NCBI RefSeq assembly: GCF_051622035.1
Contig: NC_135359.1
Location: forward strand, 28,363,501-28,427,500
Source: Arctopsyche grandis
Taxonomy: Eukaryota; Arthropoda; Insecta; Trichoptera; Hydropsychidae
Reading direction: 5' to 3'
Length of the DNA stretch: 64,000 nt
Under the pieces are notes generated by a model that was not told the DNA's origin, ran no database searches, and worked only from the letters and a program-made list of their open reading frames with translations. This document shows positions 1 through 11,077 of the stretch, in pieces; the first letter of the stretch is position 1, and every line of letters begins with the position of its first letter. A program made the position numbers and the translations under genes.

Positions 1-23
1 ACTATATTATATAAATAACTGAC

Positions 24-1510
24 TTTTGGTAAAACTACATCAAGATCCATTTTTGTTTCTATTTTAAACTTTGGAAGCGAAAGGGTTATAGGACGTGGTG
101 TTGTAATTTCATCAAAAACGACTTCTTTCAAATTCGTAGTTGCGATTTTTTCTTCCAATTTCGATAAGCCGTCTATTTCGTTTGGCAAAATTATAACCAT
201 TGATGCATCCTTACCCAAGTAAGGCATTTCCAATGCCTGAAATTAAAAAAAAATCAAATTGAAAATATGAGTGAGTTAATTTTAGTAATCGAAAATAAAA
301 TAATGTGATAATTACCCTCGCGTCTAATGTCGGAATATCAGCATAAGCATAATCTGATTTGTGACTCATCATATTAACCTTGACTATTTGGTTAGAATTC
401 AAGTTAAAATCTTTTTGCTTTGTTAAAGTTGCATCGAATTTCGTCTGCCACGTACCCTTATTAAATGAAAATAAAAATAATATTTTGAAATAAAATTCTT
501 TCAATATTTTGAAAAAATATTGAAACATTTTCTTTAGTTATAGTATACACATATATCTCAACTTTCAATATATTGCATTTCTATTACTATACTAAAAGTA
601 AATTAAACATGTATAAAATAGCCTACCTTGAAATAAATAGCATTTACGAGAACCATGCTTGTTCCTGCACCTAATAAAGAAGGATCAATTAAATCCTTTA
701 TTTTATTATTTGTTTTACTTTCAACCTGTTCATAAATCGAGTCGCATTAATTTATATCAAAAACTGAAAATTATTAATGAATTTCAGCAAATAAAAATCC
801 AATAAATACCCATTGGTTTATAGTGGAAGCTGCTTTTGCTGATTCGCCAAAGTTTATATTTTGAACCTCTGAACGGAATATGTCAACAGCTTTTTTTTGA
901 AATTCTGGAGCTAAAGAATATCCAGGACCATCAGGAATGTAAATTTTATTAGCAATATTTAAAGTAATCCCTTTTACATCTTGCAATCCAGCTATTGTGG
1001 ACTTAAATGCTTCAGCACCCTAAAAACCCAATCAATCAAATACTGCATATATGTATCTTATTTTAAAATTAAATATTCATTATTGAACTTACTGAAACTG
1101 GTAAATACAAAGCCGAATTAAGTTCTTTCTGTGTTTCTCCTCGAGCTCCAACCGAAAGGAACCCTAATGCTATGTGAGCCGAAAGTGGAGAGCATATTAC
1201 ATTGTCTTTAGGATCCAATACAGAAATTTCCTGTAAGCATTAAATATAATTAAATTAATAACAATAATTTACATATATGTAAAATAAATGATTGAAGAAT
1301 ACCTTATAGAGCCGCGTTGAGAATTGATTGATGGCATTTAATAACAAATCTTGGTTCTGCCCATTGGTGATAGCAAATAACATTAAGATTATCACTAAAA
1401 AGATCACAAAATTACATATATAGATTTATTTTGAATTTATTAATTATTATTACTACATAGATTAATTCAGTTGTATCATAATTATTGCCTTTTATTATTG
1501 ATTGGCGCAT
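24..1510 (-). CDS. Serpin A, secreted serine protease inhibitor family, 3' end outside window (partial)
   Basis: Seven coding exons on the minus strand read into one frame: 1489-1510, 1303-1394, 1093-1230, 810-1019, 627-725, 316-456 and 24-236. Together they encode 305 residues. The product starts [19 protein letters not shown], a signal peptide with likely cleavage after NG, and continues with serpin landmarks: [20 protein letters not shown] (helix B region), [24 protein letters not shown] and [11 protein letters not shown]. Exon lengths 138, 210, 99 and 141 and all intron phases match serpin B at 12071-14201 exactly. The hinge, reactive loop and C-terminus lie left of base 1, so inhibitory ability cannot be judged. 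Intron 1 appears to use a GC donor. Serpins trap proteases or act as non-inhibitory carriers; this one is secreted. Family assignment is certain; target is unknown. Confidence 0.93.
1395..1488 (-). other. Intron 1 of serpin A with a non-canonical GC-AG boundary
   Basis: The 22-nt first exon (1489-1510) ends AAAAG and is followed by GCAATAA instead of GTAATA, which serpin B has at the same place. The acceptor at 1395-1396 is a normal TTTTTAG. Exon 1 length and phase equal those of serpin B and of the dead copy at 22584-22605, so the boundary position is well fixed by homology. GC-AG introns are a minor but functional class spliced by the major spliceosome. Confidence 0.7.
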
Positions 1511-1560
1511 TTTAGCTACCTAGCGTTCAAGTGTGTTCAAGTGCTTCTGGCAGACTAAAA
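1511..1560 (-). promoter_or_regulatory. Leader block shared by serpins and the small peptide gene
   Basis: Just upstream of the serpin A start, the minus strand carries CACTTGAACACA (1532-1543) followed shortly by AGCTAAAATG. Near-identical blocks precede serpin B (14214-14225), the serpin stump (22619-22630) and, on the plus strand, the peptide gene (11054-11065), always 10-25 bases before the ATG. This probably represents the conserved 5' UTR or initiator region. Function is inferred from position only. Confidence 0.5.
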
Positions 1561-2109
1561 ACATGTCATAAATTATGTATTTATGTATACATACATATTT
1601 CTTCTCGATTTTTTAACTCTTTAAGTCTTAGGCCACGATCTGACGGCAAGAACTTTATTTAAATGAAAATCTTGGTGATATCTACGAAAGAAGTGTGCTG
1701 AGATTTGAAAAAGATAAGGTAGAAGTTTTAGAGTTTATTGTCAATTAAGAAGCAAGTTAAGTGTATAAAAAGTTTATCAGATACTTTTTGACAATTGTCA
1801 AAAATGTTTTCATTCAATAACTTGAAACATAATATTGAAAGAGACATCAAACTATTAAAAATTGATATAGCCAGTATAAATAGTAGCAACGACAGAAAAA
1901 AATGAATTACGGTGAGCTAACAAAAAAGGAAGTGACTTTAATAATACCAAAAAAAATCCAACAAACAAATAAAACTAAAGAGGAATGTAAAAAAATAATT
2001 AAACCGTATTCACTAAAAAAATACAGGGTGTTAAAAAAATTAGTAACGGTGGAATTGCAATAAAATGAAATAATAAAGCGGATAAAGTAAAAATAATGAA
2101 AGATATACA
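1561..2109. other. Intergenic, no gene seen
   Basis: AT-rich sequence upstream of serpin A. I see no coding exon, RNA gene or clear repeat boundary here. Confidence 0.5.
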
Positions 2110-3148
2110 GAAAAAAATTTGGTGATTTTATTTTTTATTTTTACTTAAAATCACTATCTATATAATACACAATAAATATCAAGACGCTTAAAATAATTTA
2201 AAAGGTCAAAATAAAATAGTGAAAATATAATGAAATATTGTTTTAAAAAAAAATACTACTTCCGGTTTACGAATTCTGACCAAAAAGTTACCAAATCTAA
2301 GTTAGTACATAAATAATACAAATATAATTTTTCAGCTTAATACGTTCAGGGGTGTGGACAGGATCCAGGTGACAACATTTTTGACCTTTCTAAGAGGAGA
2401 AAAACCCACTTCCGGTTTATTAAATTTAGTGATTTTTTTTTATTTTCATCACATTAATACAAAAATTATACTTGAATTTTTTCGTAAAGATCACACATGT
2501 TTAAGGGGTCGAAAAAAATAGTGGATGATAAATCGAACAAGAGTAAACTGCCACTTCCGGTTGAGGTATGCTTACCAAATTTTATCCATAAATTTCTATT
2601 AGGCTTAAACTTCTAGATATAAAATTTCAGTTCAATAAACCAAAAGGTTTCTGAGAAAAAAATAAAAAACCTCGATTCTCTAGAGTAAAACTACTACTTC
2701 CGGTTCAGATAAAAATATTTAAAAATAATAAGGTTATAGACATTATTATTTCTATTACATGTAAAAAAAATTTAATCCGATTCAGTCAGCGGTTTGGGAG
2801 ATAATTGAATTCAAAAACTTAAAAAAAAGAGGACACCTATAAGGGGAGGTACCATTTCCGGTCAACTTAAAAATTTGAAAAAAATTTTCGTCTATAAGAA
2901 TTTTAGTACCCGATACCAAGTTTTGGTTCGATAGGACTAACGGTGTTCAAAAAATCCCCAAAACACACAGACACACAGACACACACACAAACACACACAG
3001 ACACACACACACACACATTTTTTCTAGATCATGAAAACGTGATCAGTAATCGATTCTGAGTTCGAATCAGTCAAAATCTCGAGTTCGAATATTCGCATGA
3101 TCACAAAACTTCATCTATTGTTACTACGTACATAGATAAAGTAAAAAT
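2110..3148 (-). repeat. ACCGGAAGT-array interspersed repeat, copy 1
   Basis: Copy of a repeat family that recurs at 18302, 21072, 32491 and 47970. In this orientation the motif appears as its complement near 2258, 2408, 2553, 2696 and 2854, a spacing of 143-158 bases. A CA-rich microsatellite (about 2955-3020) and a conserved terminal block ending ACATAGATAAAGTAAAAAT (to 3148) follow. No open frame is conserved, so the element looks non-autonomous. Confidence 0.75.
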
Positions 3149-3149
3149 G

Positions 3150-5266
3150 GGAGATAAATATGAAATTAAAGAAGGAAAAAAAAGCAAGAGTGAGAATTAT
3201 AAGGATGTCAGAAGAATTGGAGGAGCAAGAATTGAATAAATCCATATCTACACAAAACCAGATAATAGAAATAAAAAAAAATTTTGAGGCTAAAAAAATT
3301 TGGTAAATATAATGCGATTATGGAGGTGGATGGAGATAATTTCAAAGAGTTTATGGAAATGGAAAAAAATAATTTAAATTGGGATAGGTGTAAAGTAAGT
3401 GAAGATTTGAACATATTTAGATGTTACAAATGCTACGGGTACAACCACAAGCAGATGTATGCAAAAATAGTAAAATTTGTTTTAAATGTTGATCAGAGGA
3501 ACACATAAGCAATTTATTTATTTATTTTATTTATTTAATAGTTTTGGACCATTGTGGCATTACAGGAAGAACCTAATGCGCCACAACGGCCTACATTTGA
3601 AGAAGTAAAAGCAATGAATGCAACAGTGGGGTAGTGTAGTGTTTTAACTGCATGAAGTCTAACAAAAGACTAAATTTAAATCTAAAAATAGACCACAACC
3701 CGATGGACATACATTGTGACGTTTATAAAAGACAAGTGCAGATATATAAAAATAAGATTAATTATAAGTAGCAATTAAAAAAAGTATTTCGAAAACATAA
3801 AAATAATAATGATAATAATATTAACAATAAAATATATAGTATAAACGTACAGGGTTATATAGCCCACAAAGATAACATTAACTACCTAAAAAGTATTGAC
3901 AATTATATAATAGATTGAAAAAATGTAATAGTTCCAAACATACTGGCGGTGAATTATTATTTATTATAAATAATATTGTTTACAATAATAATAATGTGTA
4001 CAAGATTGAACGGGAATTTTGGACGATTGGCATGAATGTGACAATAAATCGAGTAAGTTTGTTTTTGTTTTTAGTTTATCGATCTCCAAATGGAAGTTCT
4101 ACAAGGTTCTACAATTACAGTGAAAGTAGTATGGATATAGGTAAAAATATTTCAATGTTGTGGGATTGGAATTTTAGTTGGGATAAATTGAATGAATTTT
4201 ATGTTAAGAAATTATATAATTGGGTAAATGGAATTGATTTTAAACAAATTGTGAAAGAAATGACTAGAGTGACTGATAATTCTAATTCTTTTATAGACTT
4301 AGTCATAACAAATATGATTGATTTAAAATGTAATGTAAACGATGTACCATTGAATTGTAATCGTAAGTGAAACGTAAAGGAGGTTTGTAAAAATAGCAGA
4401 TCACTCTAATGTTGTTATTTTATTGGAACCAATAGTTGGCAATCAACTTGTGGAAGTAATATGTTTAATTGAAAAGTAATATTTAGATTTTAATATATTG
4501 AATGAAATGCTGAAAGAATGTATGTAAGTAGAATAATGATAGTCATAATGTAAATGTTTTATGGAATGAAATATACAATTGTTTAATGGATGTAAGAAAT
4601 ATGTCCTTACAATCCAAGAAGTTTATCTTTCGTCATTCATTAAAACCTTGGTTTACAAAACAAGTCAAAGAAATGTTATCACAAAAAAGTATTAAAGTTT
4701 AAATTCCGTAAATAAAATGAAATTCTTGAAAATAAGGCTTGGTGTGAATATAAAAAGACTAGGAATGCTGCTGAAGCCATCTTAAGAAAGGCAAAAATGG
4801 AATGGTACGACAGAAATATTGATAAATTAAAGAATGATCCGACAAAAATGTGGAAAATAATAAAAACATTGATTCCAAGTAAGATTGAGCCAGGAATGAA
4901 AGAATTGTGTATAGTGATAAAGTAATTATGGCAGATAGTTTGAATGAGTTTTTATATATGTATAGTATTAGAGATATTGTAGATTCAATACAGGTTGGAT
5001 CTCATTATCATTATAATAGTTTGGATAATTTATCTACAGCGATTAAATGATATTTTTAATAGCATGAAATCAGTAAGAAGTATGGATGATTTAAATGTGG
5101 AAATATTAAAACAAACATGGACTAATATAGGTTCATGTTTGTTAAAAATAATTAATTTATCATTAAAAACAGGTATTGTCCTAGATGCTTGGAAAGTGGC
5201 CACAGTTGTGCCAGTGCCAAAGGTACCGGGCACCTTTAAGGACAATGAATTGAGATCCATTAATAT
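3150..5266 (+). mobile_element. Degenerate LINE, 5' part: ORF1 zinc knuckles, endonuclease, start of reverse transcriptase
   Basis: Residual ORF1 shows zinc-knuckle pieces: RCYKCYGYNH near 3415-3450 and, past a small insertion, a CVNC...H...C pattern near 3640-3730. An endonuclease-like stretch at 3915-4370 includes GGELLFI, VYRSPNGS and a degraded FNFDW-type motif (WDWNFSW). Linker helices follow (4740-4870), then the first RT motif, DAWKVATVVPVPK...LRSINI, at 5185-5266. Multiple stops and frameshifts show it is dead. The LTR element at 5267 interrupts the RT, which resumes at 8852. The clade is probably CR1/jockey-like; exact family not resolved. Confidence 0.8.
3510..3600 (-). repeat. Short retroposon 3' end inserted in the LINE
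   Basis: An ATTT-rich tract followed by a block reading GACCATTGTGGCATTACAGG and CCTAATGCGCCACAACGG. A close copy lies at 41125-41215 and related ends occur in the tRNA-headed retroposon family (for example 34850-34920). The A-rich tail on the complementary strand indicates minus orientation. Confidence 0.5.
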
Positions 5267-5424
5267 TGTTGCGTAGGGGTGGGTGGAGGATCCAAGTAAA
5301 AGGCCAACAGTCGTTTCACAGCATTTATTGATGATTAAGGAGTTACACACACTGTCACTGCTCCGTCCAGAATGAATTATATCGCCTACGTACCGCCTTA
5401 TAAAGGGTAGATCTCTCAGGACGC
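5267..5424 (-). mobile_element. Truncated third LTR of the LTR element
   Basis: Matches the first ~158 bases of the full LTRs at 5780 and 8469, then jumps directly to internal sequence equal to that at 8114. The outer boundary sits at 5267 in the LINE's RT motif and is preceded by ATAT (5263-5266), which is repeated after the far end at 8852-8855: a 4-bp target duplication. Confidence 0.8.
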
Positions 5425-5779
5425 TGCAATTGCCGGATGCTGCTCTCCGATGTTGCCCTTGACAACGCCTCAAGTTGTCCTCTCCCGGCAGCACTTGTAC
5501 GAAACCTCCCGTTTCGTAACCTCCTTCCGTCATCCCGATTACTTCTTGGCGGCCACCGCTGATAATGTCAAAGTCGAGTTGCAGTGATAACTGCAATTCG
5601 ACAACCGAAAATGTGATGACCGATTCTGTGTGTTGCAGTGAAAACTGCATTTTTTTGTTTCGTGTCTCCATGGCTCGAACTCTCTCCTATAGCTCCCGAG
5701 GATGGCTTCGCTGTAGCTTCTCTTCCTTCGCTGGTGACTTTGTTCCACGGCCCATCTTGGATCCCACTTCTGACACCAG
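5425..5779 (-). mobile_element. Duplicated internal segment next to the LTR
   Basis: Near-identical to 8114-8468 over 355 bases, including the putative primer-binding sequence directly beside the LTR. With the partial LTR at 5267 it makes an LTR-internal-LTR-internal-LTR chain, as expected from recombination between LTRs of tandem copies. Open frames here are not protein genes. Confidence 0.75.
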
Positions 5780-6162
5780 TGTTGCGTAGGGGTGGGTGGA
5801 GGATCCAAGTAAAAGGCCAACAATCGTTTCACAGCATTTATTGATGATTAAGGAGTTACACACACTGTCACTGCTCCGTCCAGAATGAATTATATCGCCT
5901 ACGTACCGCCTTATAAAGGGTAGATCTCTCAGGACGCATAATCTGTTTACCTGTTGTATAGTCACGTATTCGGATATGTATTTCCAAGAGATTGGGTCTT
6001 CCCATACCGATTCTGAGAAATAACTAATAACGGTCATTGTTTAGCCTAAATGCACTTAGAGTCCAGATATAATCTTTGGAAGTAAGTGCATGCATTTAGT
6101 TAACCGATAACAGATATCCGTTGGTCTAAGTACAATTCGCTCAATCCACGGCGTACGTAACA
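5780..6162 (-). mobile_element. 3' LTR (383 bp) of a non-autonomous LTR retrotransposon
   Basis: Reading the minus strand, the LTR starts TGTTACGTACGCC and ends CCCCTACGCAACA, the usual TG...CA termini. It has the same length (383) as the LTR at 8469-8851. Directly upstream in element orientation (plus 6163-6176) is a purine tract, AAGAGGGAGGCAA, that fits a polypurine tract and sets the orientation. Confidence 0.85.
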
Positions 6163-6299
6163 TTGCCTCCCTCTTAGGTCAAATCGTCCCGATTGACCAA
6201 CAAATCATAACTGATAAATCTACAGTAGTTACATTTATCTCCGATATCAGTCACAGTTACATTTACAATTACAGTCGTTATCTTTACAGCTACAATGGA

Positions 6300-6780
6300 A
6301 ATAATGACATTTAAATTCTACTACCGTTACCTTTACAATTCTAATTCTGTTACAGTTAGATTAACGTCACCTTTACAATTGAAACAATTACATTAAACCT
6401 TCGTTAAACTTCAATTTACGACACCTTTACAATGTAAACAAAAACATTTAAAGTTTCGTTACACTACGATTTACGCCACCTTTACAATGGAAACAATTAC
6501 ATTAAACTTTCGTTAAACTTCAATTTACGACACCTTTACAATGTAAACAATTACGTTAAACTTTCGTTAAACTTCAATTTACGTCAACTTTACAATGGAA
6601 ACAATTACATTAAACTTTCGTTACACTTCAATTTACGTCACCTTTACAATGGAAACAATTACATTAAACTTTCGTTACACTCCAATTTACGTCACCTTGA
6701 CAATGGAAACAAAAACATTTAAAATTTCGTTACACTACGATTTACGTCACCTTTACGATGGAAACAGTTTCATTACATTT
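6300..6780. repeat. Tandem repeat of about 55-60 bp inside the LTR element
   Basis: About eight copies of a unit containing ACCTTTACAATGGAAACAA, TTACATTAAACTTTCGTT and ACTTCAATTTACG follow one another. Variation among copies is low. The repeat is read through as METITLNFRYT-type peptide, which I consider non-coding. Confidence 0.8.
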
Positions 6781-6859
6781 CTAATCGCCTAAAATTTGTC
6801 ATCCGATGTTCTACATTTGGAAATCATTATTTGTTAGCTCTTCGGTCCAAAATTTTCTC

Positions 6860-7390
6860 CAGTGTTTGGTCCATGTTGCTCGTATCACCAAAGTCCAAAT
6901 TTGCTATGGCAGCCCCGTATTCCTGTCATGTGGCCCAGTATCCTGCTGCAGACCAACGTTCAACCCAGAACGTGCTCCAAAGCCATGTCCCACAAGAATG
7001 GCTCCCATCCTCACAAAAGTGACTTGGTCCATGTCTCTCGTGTCACCATCGTCCAAATTTGCTACGGTGGCCCAGTGTTCCTATGTCATGTGGCCCAGCA
7101 TCCTGCTGCAGACCAACGTTCAACCCAGAACGTGCTCCAAAGCCATGTCCCACAAGAATCGCCACCATCCTCACAAAAATGACGGTTGACCCTGGAAAAT
7201 GTGCACCCCTCAGTCTGCCACTCTGTTGGTGGTGCTTCTTTTCCGTTCCCTTGACCCTGGAAAATGTGCACACCTCAGTCTGCCACTCTGCTGGTTGTGT
7301 TTCTTTTCCGTTCCATTGACCTTGGTAAATGTGCACCCAACAGTCTGCCACTCTGTTGAATGTGCTTCTTTTCCGTTCCATTGACCCAAC
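6860..7390. repeat. Two nested tandem repeats inside the LTR element
   Basis: A ~160-bp unit beginning near GTCCAAATTTGCTA and containing TGTGGCCCAGTATCCTGCTG and CAGACCAACGTTCAACCCAG occurs at about 6888 and 7048, with a related third copy at 7628-7760. A ~65-bp unit with GACCCTGGAAAATGTGCAC and CAGTCTGCCACTCTG is repeated three times at 7188-7385. This region is GC-richer than its surroundings. Confidence 0.75.
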
Positions 7391-8468
7391 TGAAATCCAT
7401 TTCTTTCTGATGTATTTTCCCGTTACATCTGCGAGATGATCTAAACACTGCTGCAACTGTCCATGTATTTTTTCAGGTACTCGTGTTTCCACTAGTTTCC
7501 AACTAGATTTTTTTTCGATGTTGACGTATATCAATTGCTCCGCTCTCTCTCGTTGAAGTCGCGATCTGGCGTTTCTTCGGTTTCAAATGCCCTCACGTGG
7601 TTGATCCAAGTCGCTCGTTTCCCCAACGTCCAAATTTGTTGCGGTGGCCCCGTCTTCCTGTCATGTGGCCCAGCATCCTGCTGCAGACCAACGTTCCACC
7701 CAGAACGTGCTTCCGTTGCCATTCCCTCTGAAGCGGTGCCTCTATCCTCCCAAAAGTGACTTGATTGACTCCACCGACTGACCAACCAACATTTATCCAA
7801 TCTGATAGATGTGCCTCTCTGCCGTTGCATGGTTCCGATTGAATTCCATTTCAATCCGTTTACTTTCCGACTCTTCCAATTAGACTCGACTAGTTTCCAA
7901 TTAGATTTTTTCCAGTTCGTTGACATCTGCCGTCAACAAACAGTTGAAGGGAATAGTGACTTGTAATCGACCATGTCTCAGTTGTAGTCGATCTCCGCTC
8001 CTCTTCTGACGACGATGCTTTCCCGTGGATCGTCGTCCCCAACAGCCGCTAATTCTTGCTACTTGCGGCGAATTGACGAACTGCACTCGTCCCGGTCGCC
8101 CTTTGGATGACTCTGCAATTGCCGGATGCTGCTCTCCGATGTTGCCCTTGACAACGCCTCAAGTTGTCCTCTCCCGGCAGCACTTGTACGAAACCTCCCG
8201 TTTCGTAACCTCCTTCCGTCATCCCGATTACTTCTTGGCGGCCACCGCTGATAATGTCAAAGTCGAGTTGCAGTGATAACTGCAATTCGACAACCGAAAA
8301 TGTGATGACCGATTCTGTGTGTTGCAGTGAAAACTGCATTTTTTTGTTTCGTGTCTCCATGGCTCGAACTCTCTCCTATAGCTCCCGAGGATGGCTTCGC
8401 TGTAGCTTCTCTTCCTTCGCTGGTGACTTTGTTCCACGGCCCATCTTGGATCCCACTTCTGACACCAG

Positions 8469-8851
8469 TGTTGCGTAGGGGTGGGTGGAGGATCCAAGTA
8501 AAAGGCCAACAATCGTTTCACAGCATTTATTGATGATTCAGGAGTTACACGCACTGTCACCGCTCCGTCCAGAATGAATTATATCGCCTACGTACCGCCT
8601 TATAAAGGGTAGATCTCTCAGGACGCATAATCTGTTTACCTGTTGTATAGTCACGTATTCGGATATGTATTTCCAAGAGATTGGGTCTTCCCATACCGAT
8701 TCTGAGAAATAACTAATAACGGTCATTGTTTAGCCTAAATGCACTTAGAGTCCAGATATAATCTTTGGAAGTAAGTGCATGCATTTAGTTAACCGATAAC
8801 AGATATCCGTTGGTCTAAGTACAATTCGCTCAATCCACGGCGTACGTAACA
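8469..8851 (-). mobile_element. 5' LTR (383 bp) of the non-autonomous LTR retrotransposon
   Basis: Same length and almost the same sequence as 5780-6162. It ends at 8851 and is followed by ATAT, matching the target site left of 5267. High identity between the LTRs indicates that the insertion is younger than the LINE it split. Confidence 0.85.
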
Positions 8852-10500
8852 ATATGTTACCTGTTGTTGAAAAGTTATTACAAGTAGTTAAATCAATTGA
8901 AAAAAAATGTTGTTATGAATGATTGTTTGACTGAGGAACAATCTAGTTTTAGAGAGCGACATTCAACTGAAACGGTCATTCAATTGATCATTTCAAGTTG
9001 TATGGGAGCAGGGACGTCATTTGGAGGAGCATGGGGGGGGGGGCAGTTGCCACCCCTTAGTTTTGAAAAAAAAGTTATATTTTGTTTTGTTCAATGGTAT
9101 TCATTAGTTAAAATTCTTAGAAATTGTTCATCCTATGAAGTGATTTGTTAGAAAGGTCTCCTTTACTTTATTTTGTCTCAAAAACAGATGTGTGACGTTT
9201 ATTTTTCCGAAAGTATACGAACTTATTATTTGTTTTCAAGAAAGGTTTTAAATTAATATTTTACTGAATCTGTTCAAATTAAGTAAGTTAGAATTGGGTG
9301 GGAAAGTATCAAGTTGGTTTGAATGTTATCTGAATAATAGAAAACAGAATGCAAAAATCCATGAGAGAGTTTCTAAAAGTTTAATTGTTACATATGGAGT
9401 ACCACAGAGTTCTAAATTAGGACCTATGTTGTTTATTGTATATATTAATGATTTGGTGAAAGTATTTGATGTATGTAAAGTTCATATGTTTGCGGATAAT
9501 ACTTTAATTTATATTGTAGGTGATGATGTGCAAGTTATGAGTGATATTTTATGTAGGGAATTACAGTATGTTAGTAATTGGTTATGTGATAATAAACTGA
9601 AAGTGAACTTAAGTAAGACTAAGATGATGTTGATGAATAATAAAAGCGTTGTGTGTGATGTGATTATGGATGGGAGAGTGGTAGAAGTATTAAGTATTTA
9701 AGTGGTAGAAATATTAAGTATTTAGGTATTTGGATTGTAAATTAAGTTTTAAGGTGCACGCAGATTATATTATTAAAAAATGGCAAAAAAAAGTTGGTGT
9801 GCTTTGTAGGTTAAGAAATTTATTAAGTATAAAAAGTAAAATATTCATATATAATTGTATTGTACGGTCTCATACTGTATATAACGCTACAGTGCTTAAT
9901 CTATTTATTGTGTTTTGAAAAACCGCAGAAAGTGCAGAATAGAGCAATGTGTGCAATTTTGAATGTGAGGAAACGTAAGAATATTAGAAGTATGTTATAT
10001 GAATTCAAATGGTTGAATATTAGAAATAGTCTTAAATTAAGCACTTTAAAATTTATATATAAGCTAGATAAGAATCTATTACCCAAATATTTTAATAATC
10101 ATAGAGTTAGGAATAGAAATATACATAATTATTAAACAAGAAATAGGAATAAATTAATTATAGGTAGAGTTAAGAAAACAAAAACTGCAGGAGATGTTTT
10201 CCACAGAGGAGTTCAAATATAATGTATAATGCGCTTCCTGAGAGCATTAGAGGTGCTTGTAACATTGGTGCTTTCTTAAGGGGTGTTAATGGATACCTCT
10301 GTGGAAGATGACGGAAATATATATGTAACTTTGATAAAATGTTTGGAATTATATTATTATATTGAGGATTACTAATTATAGTTTTGTTAATTTTGCTAAC
10401 TATGTTATATTATAGTTTTTAGTTTGAGTTTAAAATTGTTAATTGTAAATAATTCATTATCAATTTGCTATTTAATAATAATAAATAAAATACCTTTACA
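8852..10500 (+). mobile_element. Degenerate LINE, 3' part: reverse transcriptase core to tail
   Basis: Continuation of the LINE interrupted at 5267. The RT resumes as MLPVVEKLLQVVKS (8853 on). After a small inserted segment (about 9004-9280, with a run of G near 9032-9042) come GGKVSSWFECYLNNRKQ (9294 on), GVPQSSKLGPMLFIVYINDL and MFADNTLIYI, where the catalytic YADD/FADD motif is degraded to FADN. Downstream, KVQNRAMCAILNVRKRKN (about 9930) is the typical C-terminal block. The 3' end is rich in AATAAA near 10480. The copy is inactive. Confidence 0.85.
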
Positions 10501-11050
10501 TAGTGATGTGTTGAAATTAAAAATTTGCATCTTATTACAATATTCAAATAAAACATTAAACAGACTTGTGTACATATAATAATTTGGACAAGAACTGTAC
10601 TAATACTTTAAACAATAACCACAAACACACCTGTGCTATTAGCTGGCGTGAAATAATCGCATTTTTAAATGAAATATCGAAATATCAAATGTTCTGTGAA
10701 GAAATAAAAATTTGAATTAAAAGGTTGTACCATTGAAGTAATAAAAATAAATTTACTTAAAATAAAAGTGGTGCAAATGTATGTATAATTTGAGATCAAG
10801 GATTTAATTTTAATAACGTGGAAAAAGGAAAAAGTAATGTTCAAAGAGGATAAAATGTTTGAGCAACAACCGTTGTTGTGTGATGAGCTATTCAGCCAGT
10901 GCATATTTCTCACCAGCTAATACAATATGTACTTGGTACATACATTAAATGGGTACGAATTGTAAAATGTATCGCCAAATAATTTCCCACCCTTTGAAAA
11001 TAAAATGAGTATATATTCATAGCTCACATGGCAATTTTTCAATTAGTTGC
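10501..11050. other. Intergenic, upstream of the small peptide gene
   Basis: Apparently unique AT-rich DNA. A TATA-like block GTATATATTCAT near 11009-11020 lies about 65 bases before the peptide ATG and is a possible promoter element. No exon is seen. Confidence 0.4.
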
Positions 11051-11053
11051 CTG

Positions 11054-11077
11054 CACTTGAATACATAAAGCAGTAAA
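11054..11077 (+). promoter_or_regulatory. Conserved leader block of the peptide gene
   Basis: CACTTGAATACATAAAGCAG followed by TAAAATG. Aligns with the leader of the serpin stump (minus strand before 22605) base for base over most of its length. Likely 5' UTR; the shared block is evidence of common origin. Confidence 0.5.

Larger units (their letters stand above)
6163..8468 (-). mobile_element. Internal region of the non-autonomous LTR element, no gag or pol
   Basis: About 2.3 kb between two 383-bp LTRs with no recognisable gag, protease, RT or integrase, so any movement must have used proteins supplied in trans. The end next to the 5' LTR (8450-8468) reads TGGTGTCAGAAGTGGGATC on the minus strand and is a plausible tRNA primer-binding site. 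The rest is built of tandem repeats (6300-6780, 6860-7390) and more complex sequence at 7500-8110. Open frames here lack domain features. Confidence 0.75.

Noticed and set aside
5030..5844. 213-codon and other long frames on both strands in the LTR element
   Set aside because: They cross the LTR/internal boundaries and even the LINE junction, recur identically at 8049-8560, and have no gag/pol or other domain; tandem and GC-richer composition explains their length.
6300..6780. CRISPR-like array (regular ~57-bp repeats)
   Set aside because: Repeats are contiguous with no unique spacers, lie inside an LTR element of a eukaryote, and there are no cas genes.
6862..7534. Overlapping 100-160 codon frames (Pro/Cys/His-rich and complementary)
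   Set aside because: They result from in-phase minisatellite repeats within the LTR element and are open on both strands.
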